From Sarcomyxa edulis (lineage: Eukaryota > Basidiomycota > Agaricomycetes > Agaricales > Mycenaceae), in the NCBI GenBank assembly GCA_009761415.1, contig QUOL01000001.1, positions 558,001-622,000 of the forward strand: DNA of 64,000 nt. Direction: 5' to 3'. Below are positions 46,543-59,120 of the stretch, one piece after another; positions within the stretch are counted from its first letter, which is position 1, and every line of letters starts with the position of its first letter. Both the position numbers and the translations under genes were made by a program. The notes beneath the pieces were generated by a model. The model worked only from the letters and a program-made list of their open reading frames with translations, searched no databases and was not told the DNA's origin.

Positions 46543-47925
46543 TCAAACGCAAACTACGGACGAGCCAGAGTATCGGTAGAGATTTGATCCCGAACATCCA
46601 CAGGAACAAACCAGGTCGTCCTGCGATGCTGTTGATGTGGTGTTGTTATTATAGGACGTTGGTGCACCCAGGAAAGCGTGCGAGGGGATCTCGGGAGGGT
46701 ATTGCATATGCATGTCATCCGATGATTGAACAGATGCGCTGCTACAGCGGCTTTCGCTGTCGTCGACAGGTGGGAAAGATCGGAATTTCGCCAACACCGA
46801 TTCAGAAACGGGTTGACAAAGAAGTAATAGACCTCCGACCCCTTGCGTAGATGCTAAACTATCCACTTCCTCTGCTAAGGGAATTCCGTCCGCGATGCCT
46901 TCGGTCTCGGGCAGAGAAGTCAAGAATTCATTGGATGATGAGAACTCGGAGAGAGATATAATTGGGATCGGTCGGTACGGACGGGGCTGATGTACGGTGA
47001 CACGCTGCTGATGGGGATGGGCAGATTGGGAAATTGTCTGAGAATACGATGAAGGTGGGTATGAGGACGGGAATGGGTATAAAGATGATGATGATGGATA
47101 CGATGACGATGCTAGATATGGAGACGAGTTGAATGATGCAGTTGGTGATACAGTGCTTGGATTCGAATGGGAAGATATGGGGCAAGACGAGGAATTCAAT
47201 GGGCGAGCTGAGGGTGAGTGATAATCCGAAAGAGAATATACGGGGTGATGCGATGGATAGTTATTGCTCGAATACGGAATGTCAACACACCGCGTAGATT
47301 CTTCCGGAAGAACCCCATACTGCACCTCTTCACTAGCGTTAAACCCGTCCGTCCATGCAGAAGACGATTGATTAGACATCGGAGATATTAGCATCGGAGA
47401 CCGTAGACTTGACGTAGGATGTGCCATGCAATTCGTAACATGCTGCTCCATGCCGACATTCGATGTCGTAGGGTCATACCCGTATTGACCGTCATATTCG
47501 GTGGCATCAAACGTATCCATATCCGCATCCATTACTTCCTCCTTAATACCAGACAACGCCCCTCGATCCTCGTCGTATGCAGACTGTGGTGTCTGCGGCA
47601 TGTAAGATGATGTACTCGAGCTGGAAGACGCCGCAGATGACGGTGTCGGCTGCTCAGAATCATATGGATGGTTGACATTGGTAACAAGGCGAGTTTCAGC
47701 CGAGCCGTAAAAATGTCGGGATGTGTTGGAGTACAGATGATAAGAGGGATCACCGTGTGATTTGCGGACCTCGCGCTCAGACGCGATGGGGATTTGTTGG
47801 TTGACAGTTTGCTGGTGGGCGGAGCCTGTGTGAAAAAAATGGCGGCTATATAGACTCGAATCAAATTCGCCCTGATAGCTAGTGCTGTGGGGAGCGGACC
47901 GTGTGGCGCCGTGAAGTCGCTGCAT
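46543..47925 (-). CDS. Ser/Tyr/Pro-rich protein of unknown function
   Basis: A single uninterrupted frame of 460 codons from an ATG at 47925, unusual in this intron-rich window. Composition is strongly biased: Ser, Tyr, Pro and Gln throughout, with runs such as SSAASSSSSTSSY and SSSYPSSSSLYPFPSSYPP. An acidic Tyr-rich patch (DADMDTFDATEYDGQYGYD) and a predicted sumoylation-type IKEE site lie at about 127-130. The C-terminus has a Cys cluster (CSCGCSG). No folded domain was recognised. The protein is likely disordered, possibly a transcriptional regulator with activation segments, but that is inference. A long, gene-poor region lies upstream of its start. Confidence 0.6.
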   Translation of the reverse strand: MQRLHGATRSAPHSTSYQGEFDSSLYSRHFFHTGSAHQQTVNQQIPIASEREVRKSHGDPSYHLYSNTSRHFYGSAETRLVTNVNHPYDSEQPTPSSAASSSSSTSSYMPQTPQSAYDEDRGALSGIKEEVMDADMDTFDATEYDGQYGYDPTTSNVGMEQHVTNCMAHPTSSLRSPMLISPMSNQSSSAWTDGFNASEEVQYGVLPEESTRCVDIPYSSNNYPSHHPVYSLSDYHSPSARPLNSSSCPISSHSNPSTVSPTASFNSSPYLASSSYPSSSSLYPFPSSYPPSSYSQTISQSAHPHQQRVTVHQPRPYRPIPIISLSEFSSSNEFLTSLPETEGIADGIPLAEEVDSLASTQGVGGLLLLCQPVSESVLAKFRSFPPVDDSESRCSSASVQSSDDMHMQYPPEIPSHAFLGAPTSYNNNTTSTASQDDLVCSCGCSGSNLYRYSGSSVVCV

Positions 47926-50422
47926 TTCCGCAGTGTGCTAGGGAATAACGGCAGTAGTGGGAGTAGATGCGAATATGGAGGACTAGGGCACGGTAGAGTA
48001 TACGTTCTGGAAGCGATGAACTTGTCAGTGACGAGAACCAGAAGGAGGTGCGGGGGCGAATGATACCAGGGAAGATAAATCAACTCCAGGAGATGGATTT
48101 ATAGTCATCCTGAGAGGGCTGGCGATTGAATCTTGGACGAGCGGCAGGCCAGGTCCTTTTAAGCTCCTGGCTAGCGGGTAAATGGAATCGTGTGACGATG
48201 CGGATATGTGGATATGACAACGTCAAAGCGGCGAATGCGTGGTCCATAATAAACAATGGAAATCAGGTACCCCCACGTTCTGTTGGCAATTATAGAGTCA
48301 GCTAAGATGTGCTAAGTTCCCGGCGCGAGAAGCACAAAGATGAAAAAACTCAACGCCATCCGGTCGTGATCACAGTTTGGACGAACGATCTAATTTTGAT
48401 GCTAAAATCGGACTGGTGTTGAAGAGAATTCCTATATCCGGAAAATCAGAAGCACCGGCAAAGGATCCAAGGAGGCTTCAGTTCGGCTTCAGCCACATCT
48501 TGGGTGTAATAAAGATGGCACCAGGATGGCAGTGCCTATGTTGACAGGCCGCATAAGTCAAAACCCTTGAAAATTAGAAGTTCGTATTAGAAAGCGGTCA
48601 AGAAAGATGAAGAAGGTACGCAGCCTCATGCACGATGTTTCACACCGACCTCGTTTCGGGCATTGTTGTCAATGCTGAATTGATTTGTTACGGTTCGGAT
48701 TCCTTTCCTTGTCTTGTTCTTCTGTTCTTCCATTTCAAACGCACCGTGGTCGCGGTCAGAGCGCGAATGCGGATGTGATCAAGGCGTACCATACACGTTG
48801 TCTTCCCAGTCACCCAAGGTTGTTGAAAGGCACAACCTACATACTACGCAACGGAACTTGTATCGATATATCGGCGCTGATCCACGCCACCAAAAGCAAG
48901 CCAGAATGATGATGGTGGGAGCCTGAGGGCCAGAGTGGCAGAGTAACACAGTTGCTTGACCCCGACCCACCCCTTCTAAACGAGAATTGCCGAGACTCGG
49001 AGGGATTGATCCTGATGCTATCTAGTCATGATATGATTATAATCATAATTATAATTAAGTATGTTCTTCTTGATTCTTCCTAGGGCTCTGTGGTTCGGAT
49101 CCGGATACGCAGGGTGAGAAGCAGGGATTTCGTTTAGACCAACCGTGATGATCCAGCCAACCAAGCCCAAGGGCCTCAAGGTGCGTTACAGCTTTACTTC
49201 CATTTGAACATCTTGATCACCGAAATTTTCACAGCTATTGCTCTTCGGAGACATCCAGGACGTCTAGGACCGCAGGGGCGTCTCTGAATCACCTCGGACT
49301 CAGTTCTCATTCTTCTGGCTCCATCGCCCCACTTTTTTTACAGTTTTTTTTATTATACACAGGTCAGCCGATGGCTCAATGCTTAATTTTGAGCTTGAAA
49401 TGTCATGTCGCGTCCCAACGAGTGAGTCGTACATATGCTGCGTTGCTTTGTGTCGTTCATCACTTCCACCAGATGCACCTTTTGGTCGATGACCGATACC
49501 CCCTCACGGCCTGATCACCTGAAAACTCCGTCCTTGATGTTTTGGATCCCTTGTTACAATTTTGGCTCGATCTTTCAATCACAGTCTCCGTTCTAATCTT
49601 ATTCCAGAAAAGCCCTGTCGATTTCCCCAGAGCCTGTTGGAAGCAGTCTGATGAAGGAAAAATGACCACACAAGAGGAGCCCAAGCCACAAATGATGCAA
49701 AGATAATCTTTATTGCCTCCGCTAGAGAGACTTCGGTGCTGTGTCGTTCTTACGGCGGCTATTCAAGCTCTTCTGGTTCGATTCTGGCGGCCAATGGCCG
49801 CAAAAGCTTCCGAACCAGCGCGAGATACCCATGCCCGGTATGCTATCCTCGTGTTAGACGGTTCGAAAGGCATTGATAAGCGGAACCATCGATCTTGCCA
49901 TATGGGACAGCACCTTTACTTTGTACCCACCCAATTTCATGGCTATGCGCGCTGTTCACTCACTTCTATTGCTTGTAGACCACACCCCGCAGCCCAGAAC
50001 GCGGCTGACGCTAGTTAACTGCGAGACCTCGAGGTACCATCACTGGAGCTCAGGTATATACTCATTTGATCTGCCCTAGTACCGCTGTCTTCCAACTATG
50101 CTCACCCCTAAAACAAAGAACCTGGGTTATATGTAGTGTGGAGGTGCAACGACCACGCCACAACATGCCGTTCTTCCTTCACGCTCGGGTCGGGATCCCG
50201 TTTGTGAGAAGTGAGTTCTAATGTAGTCATCATTCGAAGATAGGTCTGATGAAATAGCTTGACGCTGTCAGTCTGTGTATACCCACACTCTAGTACAAGT
50301 ACAGCATCATCTTGCGGTCACGGTCTGCGTTATTCACTGGACCACATGCACACAGCAAAGATAAGTGTTGGTCTAGAAATGACGCTATAAATGACCTACC
50401 CTTGCATTTGAATGTATTCCAG
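47926..50422. other. 2.5-kb gene-poor region upstream of the Ser-rich gene
   Basis: No supported gene. The nearest 1 kb should hold the promoter of the minus-strand gene ending at 46543. A perfect 14-bp AT-rich palindrome lies at 49033-49046. Short frames around 48685-48926 and 49713-50079 have no ATG-led, domain-bearing reading. Confidence 0.45.
49033..49046. repeat. perfect AT-rich palindrome
   Basis: ATGATTATAATCAT is its own reverse complement, followed directly by a further AT-rich run (AATTATAATTAA). Confidence 0.7.
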
Positions 50423-50803
50423 ATGTCTAACCGGGGGTCGAGATATCACATACCTCTCGACTCAGGTCAAATGCTCTACCCAGGGAACGATAGAACTCCT
50501 TCCATAGACCCTTTTGACGGATCATCGACCCATCGCCGACTGTTTGTGCCACCATATCCTACTGGCAATTTAACACCACTATCGATCGATATCGATAACT
50601 TCGCATCAGGATGTCATCGCAGTTCGGACGCCTACACAGCACTAGAATTCGTATCAAAATCTTATCATGTAACGCTATGCGGAGGATCAGATACACGAGG
50701 AGTTAATTGCTTTGTGCAGGTGACAGTACTGTTCGAGCAGCAGAGTGAGTTGGTACGTACGCGTTTCCGCATTCCCAACGATAGATGCAGAGAGCGGTGT
50801 TAA
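50423..50803 (+). CDS. possible small gene, 126 codons
   Basis: ATG at 50423 opens a frame with protein-like composition (MSNRGSRYHIPLDSG, GNLTPLSIDIDNFASG, SKSYHVTLCGGSDTRGV, CFVQVTVLFEQQSEL). A GTACGT donor-like site follows the QQSEL codons, so it may be the first exon of a spliced gene, but no partner exon was found. No domain recognised and no conserved neighbour. Confidence 0.3.
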   Translation: MSNRGSRYHIPLDSGQMLYPGNDRTPSIDPFDGSSTHRRLFVPPYPTGNLTPLSIDIDNFASGCHRSSDAYTALEFVSKSYHVTLCGGSDTRGVNCFVQVTVLFEQQSELVRTRFRIPNDRCRERC

Positions 50804-51381
50804 TCGTCTATCGCCATATAGAAAGCAACATCCAACTACTGCAGTTGGAAGCACCGAATAACTCAAAGTTGGGCCTTTAGATCCCCTTGATGAAGTCGTT
50901 GTCCTATGATCACGTCCAACACGGAGAGTGTCTGTTCGTTTCGCTTTGCTTCTCCCAATGTAGTCCGGGAGAATCGATGTCACCCAGAGTCACGGACAGC
51001 ATGCATGAATGAAGAAATTGAGTGTATTACAAGTATAACCGTACCCTCGAATGATGGACCATTCGAGTGACATTATGTGAAGTATGTAGCATGAATCCGA
51101 GAGAGAGAAAATATTAAAGCAATGCGATTCGCTAACAATCACTGCAGGCTTGAAAAGAACGTCGGTGTTGAGACATGTGTAAGTAACCGTATACGTCGAG
51201 GTGATATGAGGACAAGCAAGTCGTAGCCCCACCCCCTTTCCTCCCTGCTTCAAGAATGTGCGAGGTCAAACGCAAAAAAAAAATAAGAGTATGAGCGCAT
51301 AAAGCATATATAGCCACCAGCAGCAGTACGAAACACAACGAATTCGAAGCGAAGGAAGATCCATCCGTAAGGATTCATCGC
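50804..51381. other. intergenic
   Basis: Nothing supported apart from the 3' flank of the following minus-strand gene and a poly-A run near 51274. Confidence 0.5.
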
Positions 51382-52351
51382 TTACTCGGCGACAACTCCC
51401 ATAGCCCTCTGGACTTCCCTCATAGCTTGATCAATGCCTCCCTGGCTAGGACTGGTCCCCGCGCCAGGGCTTCCGCCTCCATTTCCACTGATAACTCTAG
51501 GTCCCAGAGCGGGGTGTCTAACGCCCAGCGCTGCACCCAACATCCTCTTCCCTGGATCCCCTATCCTCGGGCCTCCCATTCCCAGCCCATCTGGATTCAA
51601 ACTTGTCGCGAGAATGGCAGGGTCGGAGGGAATCATGGAGTGATTCTCGACGGCTTCACCGAGAGAGGAGCTGATCAGGGCGTTGAGTGTTGGGTGGGAG
51701 GGGAGAGAAGGGAGAGTGGGGGACGGTTCGCGTCCGTTCTGCTGATTTTCTGGGATGGAGGCTGGGTTGCGGAAATTGTTACCGTTGCCATTGATGTTGG
51801 TATTGGGGGCGGCTCCACGTCCGGTGGGAAAGACGGAAATGGAATGTGAGCGCGTACTGTGGCTGCGGGAGGGGTTGCTGGTATGTTGACCGCGCGCGTT
51901 TACGGTTTGTATGACTGTTTGAGCGTCAGGACCGTCGTATGGACGGATAGTGGCAGAAGTGCCGGTGGTAGATGATGTGAAGATGGCAGGAGGGAATGCG
52001 ACGGTGTGCAGATAAGCGCGCTTTGCTATATGGTGAATAATCTACCGTTAGCAATGTCAAGAGGGAAAGTTTGAAGCCCCAACATCGATGATATACAAGA
52101 GATATATGCAACACGGAAGTGAAAGGGAAGAAGATCAAGAACTGTAAATGTGACTAACCGATGGAAGCATCCTGAAAGACGATCAACAGACTAGTATCGT
52201 CTCTCCATTTAATTTTGAAACCTCCACCAAGACCCTCCCACTCGGCGAATGCAGCTTGTATATCCTTTGTCTTGAGCTCCTTTGGAAAGCCTGTCAGAGA
52301 CAGGATACGCGTGACGGACGCTGACAAGCCTGCGAGAGAAGTAGCAGCCAT
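51382..52351 (-). CDS. RRM-like protein resembling the R3HCC1 C-terminal domain
   Basis: Exons 52351-52159 and 52025-51382 (phase 1) give 278 residues. Residues about 14-85 read as a divergent RNA-recognition-type fold: VTRILSLTGFPKELKTKDIQ, AAFAEWEGLGGGFKIKWRDD, TSLLIVFQDASIAKRAYLHT. The pattern hydrophobic-PxxxKTxDI-xxxF, then KWxDDTxxLxVF, matches the C-terminal domain of animal R3HCC1/R3HCC1L rather than a canonical RNP1/RNP2 RRM. The remainder is disordered, rich in Gly, Asn, Pro and Ser (NINGNGNNFRNP, GNGGGSPGAGTSPSQGG). A role in RNA binding is inferred by resemblance. The intron of 133 nt is long for this window. Confidence 0.7.
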
Positions 52352-52712
52352 TGGGTATAGCGATAACGACTAATGTAGAATTGATTGTTGTCTTGTGAGA
52401 CGACTATAGACTGCAATTAAACGCTCGAAATGAGAGCAATATTGCACGGCTCTACTCGGGACCTTGGCTGGGGTCGGCACAAGACGGGTTTTGAAGAGTT
52501 GTTGGATTTAAAAGGGGGCTAATGGTAGGATGGGAGGCCGTAGAAAAGCGAGTGAATTTTTTGGGGCGGATGTTATTACAACGAAAAATGAGGAGGATGG
52601 GCAACAGAGTGATGGAAGACGAGACAGAGAAATTGAGACGAGCCACCCAAGAGCGCTACCCGAATTTCACACGCAGGCTATCCCTCTTGACCTTTCACCA
52701 TCTAGCTACCCG

Positions 52713-54050
52713 ATGGACAACGAGCTCTTCAGGATTTGGCAGCTTGTTCATGAGCTCAGTGACCAGCTCGCACATAACCAGGAGATCACAAAAACACTCC
52801 AGGCGCAAGCTGCTGCTCTTAAAGTATGTAGCGCGTCTAATCACCTCGGGATTCCCATTCAGCTTCATTTCGTAGGAACAAGCAGCACACAGTGGCTCTG
52901 GTTTTGCTTTGAGACGATACAATACAGACTTGTCGAAAGGTAGAAGCAGCCCAAATTTTGTACATTCTGCTGCTGCTCACAGCCGATACAGAGGTCTTCG
53001 AGTCTGAACTTGAGCGTATAAACGCGCAAGTCATCATCGAAAACCAGACTCTTTTGCACGAGAACAAACAGCTTAGCGTTCTCCTGAAAGAATATGAAGG
53101 TACCATGGAGACTATCATGTCCAAATTTCGAAATCACGCAGTATGGTTTCTCCGTCTCCACTACCCTAGCCCGTCTGACGTCCTCATAGCTGGCAGCACA
53201 ACAACACGAATTAACCTTGACACGACATTATGAGACTCTCCTCATGACCCGAGAAACTCAAAGTCAATCATCTGACTTGACAAATTCTACCAACATTTCT
53301 AGGTCACTGTACCGACTTTCACATCATTTACGCGCCCTTTTGCGTTCTCTAGCAGGCGAAAACCCCGATACTGACCGGTACAACGTGGATCCAGACTACG
53401 ATGGCTCCAATCTAGTTGACCCGGCTGAACTTTTACGTCTCGTCGAAGCTCTCGATCAAAAGGCAGGATATGTCGGCACGGATGGTCGGGAGGATTGGGC
53501 TGTAGAGCGCGAATACGAGATAACGCGACTGGAAAGAGAGAACGAAGAGCTACGAAGGCTATTAAAGATAGATCCAGAGAACCTAGCAGCCAGCGGCGTG
53601 GTCGTAGACCCACATAGTCTGGACGCCGAGAGACATCTCACTATTCTCAGTCGAACTAATGGAGCATGGGACGGACGGCCATTCCGGGATGATGGGAATG
53701 GGAATGGGAACAATGGAGGACAGCAGCCTCAACAACAACCACAACTTCAACAACCACAATCACTATTCCAGCAACAGCAGCAACAAGGCGGCGGAGTGCT
53801 GTTGCAGCGCCCGATGGAGATTCCTCAGCCCGGGATGCGTATTGGGAACATGCAAGGTCGTCGGCCTGGGATGTTTGGGCCTGCTCAGCGAGGCGGTAAC
53901 GGGGGGCGTATGGGAGGGCCTCCTCCTCCTCCTCCTGGTCAGTCGGGGATGTGGAGCAATCAGCAACCCGTACCCGCACCTCTTCCACCAAGAACGTGGC
54001 AGACGTGGCAGCCGTCGCAGGGCGGGTCAGGTTTGGATCTTAGTCGGTGA
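52713..54050 (+). CDS. SIKE/FGFR1OP2-like coiled-coil protein (STRIPAK component)
   Basis: Exons 52713-52823, 52940-53140 and 53190-54050 give 390 residues. The N-terminal 220 residues form coiled coils: [40 protein letters not shown], then [20 protein letters not shown] at about 84-104. That last stretch is close to the signature of animal SIKE1/FGFR1OP2 (hydrophobic-E-x-x-x-ALELIMSKYRKQ), proteins of the STRIPAK phosphatase-kinase complex; fungal STRIPAK controls cell fusion and septation. A later coil ([20 protein letters not shown]) leads into a low-complexity Gln/Asn/Gly/Pro tail with a Pro run. The first intron acceptor (GAAAG) is uncertain, as the segment [10 protein letters not shown] next to it may be intronic. 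Confidence 0.7.
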
Positions 54051-54857
54051 CCTCTAGCGCCCTCCTTGTATGTATTTTAGTACCCTCCAGTCCTACTGGG
54101 CCTTGTATCTCGAAGTTTTTCTCTTATTGGATAATGTTTTCTGGGTTCAGCTACCTGGCCAATCCGAACGGTGGTCTTCCTCTTCCGTCCACCGTCATCC
54201 GGTGAGTCAATATATTGTTCTGTGTTACAAACAGTTCGCTTATCCAGGATGTAGTGCTTCCTGGACTATCCGGAGTCCAATCAGCATCACTGTCGAGGAA
54301 TGCCTGACGTTAGATCATGACGGGATTCTATCCTCGCTACTTGGTGGCCGTCGTCATCGTGCAGTATCCAATCTGATTCTGCTGAACGTCGAACTGCGAT
54401 ACCCTCGCGAGTGCTTTTGCATACGTACGAGTCGCTCGACCATTTAAAGCTTGGGACGCGTTTAGTTCCTTTCCTACTGAGCGTTCAATGCGACCACAAA
54501 TCGGATATCCTACCTGCCATCTCCGGAGAAATGCCTTCCAATAGCGTAGACATTGCGCTCGAGCTCAGTCGAGATCTCTTCGTGGCCTTTGAAAGACTCG
54601 CCGCTGATTCAAATTCTCAGATCACGGCCACCATTGAGTTGAATCTTGATCGTAGACAGTCCACACCTCGCTCGATAATTACGAGCCCTCGCCAGTGCTA
54701 CCCAGATCAATGTGTTATGGGTACTTGCCGCTTGCGAGTTGTGAAATTTGTTGAAGTGATGGCGAATGAGTAGACTTGGATTTGACTCGTCGACCGGCGC
54801 TATCAGCTTCTTCTCCACACCTCACTAGACCCTCGCTGGACCTCACTAGCAATATTA
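54051..54857. other. intergenic with unexplained frames
   Basis: Two plus-strand frames look partly protein-like: about 54248-54440 (SISITVEECLTLDHDG, SNLILLNVELRYP) and 54520-54660 (VDIALELSRDLFVAFERLA). They are in different phases, have no good start, and could not be joined. They might be remnants of another F-box-type gene next to the one that follows. Confidence 0.35.
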
Positions 54858-56501
54858 ATGTTTGCTAGTCTTGCTCATTTACCCACCGAACTCTATTCTG
54901 CCATTTTGAACAACGTGCCAGAGGAGGATTTGCAGAAAACCGTCTTGTCTCTTACCCGCGTTATTCCTTTCTCTCCCATCCCGCTTTACTACCTCTTTCG
55001 CTGTATCCGAATCACCCATGGCGACCAAGCTATACTTCTACAGAAACGCCTCCGAACAGACCGTGATGCTGCAAATTGGATCCAACTGTTTTCCGTAGAG
55101 ACGTGGGACGTAGATGCGGACGTAGCCATAAATATCGTCCGGATACTGCCAAAACTTTCGTCTCTGAGTATCTGTATTGGACCGAGTAACTTTGCTCCTG
55201 AACATCTGGAAGAAATGTTCGCGAAGAGTATGCCGAATTTGAGATATCTTGCGCTCAGGTTTAGACCCTAGTGAGTCTGGTCAATCATACGCAGAGGCCC
55301 CCTACTCATAATGCGACTGCTTGATGTAGCGTTCAGCGAGCTACATACTATCAATTCCTCAAGGTTTATATTTCTCTTTCTCTCGAAGGGATCATGACCA
55401 AAATATTGAATGTTCGAGCAGGGATCTTATTTTGACTCGACTCTTATCGCCATATCGCGTTGGCCTCCGGAGACGATTCTCCCCACACTGTCTATAGTAC
55501 AAGATCCTCTCGATACCGGGACAGCTCAAAAGCAAGCATTCGCTCAACCATTGGTCTTCTTTCGCTTGGATCCATTGACAACTCTCGTGCGATCCTCACC
55601 ACTTCATAAACTTACCTCTTTTCGACTTCGCGTTCCCTCTCGCCAAATAGCACGGTTCATCTACTCGCACCCAGACTCTATACATTCTCTTCAATATCTC
55701 GACATCTCCACTTGTAATGTATTGGACTCAGAAGTCGACGCGCTTCTAGTCCGATTCAGGAAATTGAAACACCTGATATTGGATGGATGCGCCGTTATCA
55801 GAGGAGAGTTACGTGAGGGCGAATGGAATGCCCTAGGAAAACGCTGTGCGCTCGTCGGTGTTCGACGTGCCAAGGAACGAGAAAAGAAGCTGAAGGCCTG
55901 GTTAGAAGTCAATTTCGTTCTTGCGAGTCATTTACAGGCAGTGCAGGTGGTGGATCCCGCCCCAGAACCAACACATATCCGAAGGGGAAGAAGGGGTCGA
56001 CGTGGGCTTTCTACAGCCCCCCTTTCTCTCAGAGCGTCGCCTCCTCGGGCTGATCCTTCGGTTGAGGTGCCTCCAACGTTAAGAGCGAACGTACCCAAAA
56101 TTCGGATTCTTCCATCGTCGCCTACACTCGTGACATTGGCTACAACTATTCCGACTACTATATCTCAAGATCTGCATTCAACTATCCGTGCAGATTTCGA
56201 GCGAGGTTGGGCGGAGGGCTTAGCACAGCTTAGTGCGATTAGAGCGAGACTAAAGCAGTCTTGGCGTAATGATGTGAGGGTCGTCCGATATAGAGATATT
56301 CGCGATGCAGAGCTGGTTGGAGAGGAAGGGTTGGAGGGTCTAGTGGATATACGGGGGGAAGATGCATTTGATGTACCGGTTGTAGGAGATGGGATCCATG
56401 CTACTCCCGTATTATGTCTAGCTGGTCCTGGACGTGCTGAAGAACATGTCGAAGGATGCGGGCACTCTATCGGCTGGGACATATGGAAGGACGAACTATA
56501 G
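54858..56501 (+). CDS. F-box-like / leucine-rich-repeat-type protein
   Basis: Exons 54858-55270, 55330-55363 and 55422-56501 give 508 residues. The start FASLAHLPTELYSAILNNVP is the LPxEL-x-x-I-x-x-x-(V/I) pattern of fungal F-box proteins. The following 250 residues have spaced Leu-rich segments (VRILPKLSSLSICIG, MPNLRYLALRFRP, SLQYLDISTCNV, FRKLKHLILDGCAV) typical of the LRR-like half of such proteins, which recruit targets to an SCF ubiquitin ligase. The C-terminal part is basic then disordered (IRRGRRGRRGLS) and includes a coiled segment (DFERGWAEGLAQLSAIRARLKQSWR). A 34-nt exon lies in the middle. Specific targets cannot be inferred. Confidence 0.72.
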
Positions 56502-59120
56502 TGCGGTAGGAAAATTTGTATGTGTATCTTGTTCGATTCTGAATAGATATTGAATCATGATAATAGATGCGTACAGTGCAGTGCATGCCCTTTCTGCCTC
56601 CTGACTCTGGGACAGAATTGCTATCTTTTTTTTTCACCCATGCCGTGGTACTTTGCCTAAATCTCACCTCTGGGTTTCGCCTTGCTGAGACTTTTCTTCA
56701 TTTAGCTAGAATGTAGCTACCAATGAAACGAGATGTTCAGTAACTTGACAGTCTTGTCGACAGGGCTTGTAATGAAAATGCTAGCCCGAAGATCGTCACA
56801 TCGCCATACGCGGAACTCTGAAAGAAAAACGGCTCTCACCGTCACTCGCTTCTTCAATTATGAACGTATCTCGGTTCGGCATCATAATAGCACTACGTGA
56901 TGATAGCTACGGGGGCTTTTCACAGATAACATGGTCTAGAGAGGTTCTGGAAGACTTTGACGGGTATGCACGTCACCTTCGGTCGAACGCATTTTCAATA
57001 TATGTCATTCGGATCCATCTCGAAGGTCCCTGGACTCATCTCACCCACTCGATAGGATATCTGTGTCTTCGGAGATTGGATATGACGATTGGATATAACG
57101 ATTGGATCCAGTCTGGCTCGGCGTGATATCATCCGCCGTGAAGGGCTTGCCCTTCGGAGTCGATAATCTGGTTGTCGTTTTCCCTGTCTCCGGTTCGATA
57201 TCCAAAACCAGTCCGGCCGAACCAGCTATTGATCCACGCTGTCTCAAATTCTATTCGTGCAATCTATTCGAGGGACCCTTTCGTCCTCTTCCTCTCAAGC
57301 TTGACCATGCCGTTATCCATATAGCCATGCATTAGCCTGCAAATGTATCTATATCTGCGGGACCCCTAAATGAGGAACATTTGGGGCGTGACTCTCTAAT
57401 GATACGTATCAGCTACCAATGCCATATCACGGCACGAGTTCAGGACTTATCTTGCACACCAACATCTGTGAAGAGTGGTAGACCGGCGACCCCAAAAATC
57501 TACATCCAGATGTGACAGAACGACGCCCCGATCATACGCAGATCGTGTTCTTCTCAAGGATACGCACGAGGCTCGAAAGTGCCTCGAGGCAGCTGCACTT
57601 GGCCTGAGGAAGCTATTCGAGGTATGGCTCGATCTGCTCGACATCTCCCGAGCCACTTATCAGGAAATGTGGCGTGCGTCTACCGAAGACGCGCGCAGTT
57701 CGAGTTCGAGCCTCAAGAGACTCTGGGATCCCGAAGTTGAAGTCGCGGTATCTGAACGTTCTACTTAGGAATGTTGACTTACCTGGCAGTAGAGATACCT
57801 GAAGGACTAGGGTTAAGGTTCCTCCGACGGTCACTCACTGAGTCGCAATTCAAGGCGAAGTGCTTGCCCACGAAGGTGTGTAGAACGAGTTCTTTGCTTA
57901 CGAAGGGTCTCTGATCTACCACCAATCACTATTGAAAGCACAGCCGTGCGACTTAAACACCTCCAGCGGCAGTCGCAGATCATAAAGGCTATGCATGTGC
58001 GTGCATATTTTTCGATTCGCACCACTCCGTGTAAGTGGCTTCTCATCGATCACCCCCAATGAATGACCGGTTGGCACCTATCCGATTTTCAACACACCGG
58101 AGGCTTCAGGGTACGGAACATAACCTGATCTACTTGACCTTTTGAGACTTTTCTTTTCCTAAACTTCTAAGGTCCCAAGGATCCCGGCAGGCGCCGCGTA
58201 CAAATCGACGCGTCTCACATCACATGATCAGAAGAAACACAACGTGCTCCGTGACTGCATGTCCGACGATCCTTCCTCACGGTCGTACTTATGTTTGCTA
58301 TCTGGCGCGTTCTGCCTCACAATTTCCCGACCAAACGCTCGGGTCGCATTCACCGATCAGAACTTTAGAATGGCGGACTCTCACAACAAAATGCCAACAA
58401 AACGCTACCCAAGAGTTGTCCAGGAGTCGGAAGCATTTTGACCCCATGCGCACAGGTAATTAGCGATCCTATTCACCAGGTCTTGTACAGTCCCGAATAT
58501 ATCCAAGCCTCTACACCGCTATCCCGTCGTTCTACCACTCTCACTCACGGCGAAACTCGTCTTGAACTCGTCGTTCTGCGGGAGAGACTCAGTCCACTGC
58601 AGGTACAAGTCTCTCCAGCGTAGCGTTCGATTTCAAGACTGAGCTTCCTCTCTACTAAATGCTTATGCGGGTACGAACATGTCTATGTGGGGTACGAACG
58701 TGTAGCAGATAATTGTTGATCGTAAGATGACTTCAATTTGAACGGACTTGGACGCAAGTACTCCGGGCACGTACACGTTAAGAATATTGACACAAAAATC
58801 CTACAAAAAGTCTACATATCTACGATCTCAGAGGGTATATACAGTCTATAAGTAAGGACTAGTATGTTCAGGATACAACGCAGTAGAAGGAAAGCGAGGA
58901 CGGGGGGAACGCAACGACTCGGGGAAAAAGCTATAAAACAGACATGAATCATAATAGTTCACGACTAGTACTTGTAAATAGTAAGGGAGCAATTTATAAT
59001 ACTAGTTGTATACTGTATCGTAAGTAGGAGTCAAAGGAATATGAATATACAACAATAGAAAGAAAGTAAGTCGATAGAATGATACCTCCTGCATCGAACC
59101 TGTACTCAATGATCAAGAAT
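56502..59120. other. 2.6-kb gene-poor region
   Basis: No gene could be assembled. Protein-like fragments occur on the minus strand at 57041-57247 (GLVLDIEPETGKTTTRLSTP) and on the plus strand at 58244-58440 (RDCMSDDPSSRSYLCLLSG) and about 58455-58600 (QVLYSPEYIQASTPLSRR), but none has both a start and consistent splice phases. They may be decayed genes or exons of a gene I cannot connect. The right 300 bp is the 3' flank of the next gene. Confidence 0.4.

Noticed and set aside
47532..48083. 183-codon minus-strand frame overlapping the Ser-rich gene
   Set aside because: Shifted shadow of the Ser-rich gene, with His/Arg/Pro/Leu-biased translation and no independent start context.
57041..57247. 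Minus-strand fragment GLVLDIEPETGKTTTRLSTP
   Set aside because: Reads like protein but has no start, no partner exons in phase and no recognised family; mentioned only within the intergenic entry.
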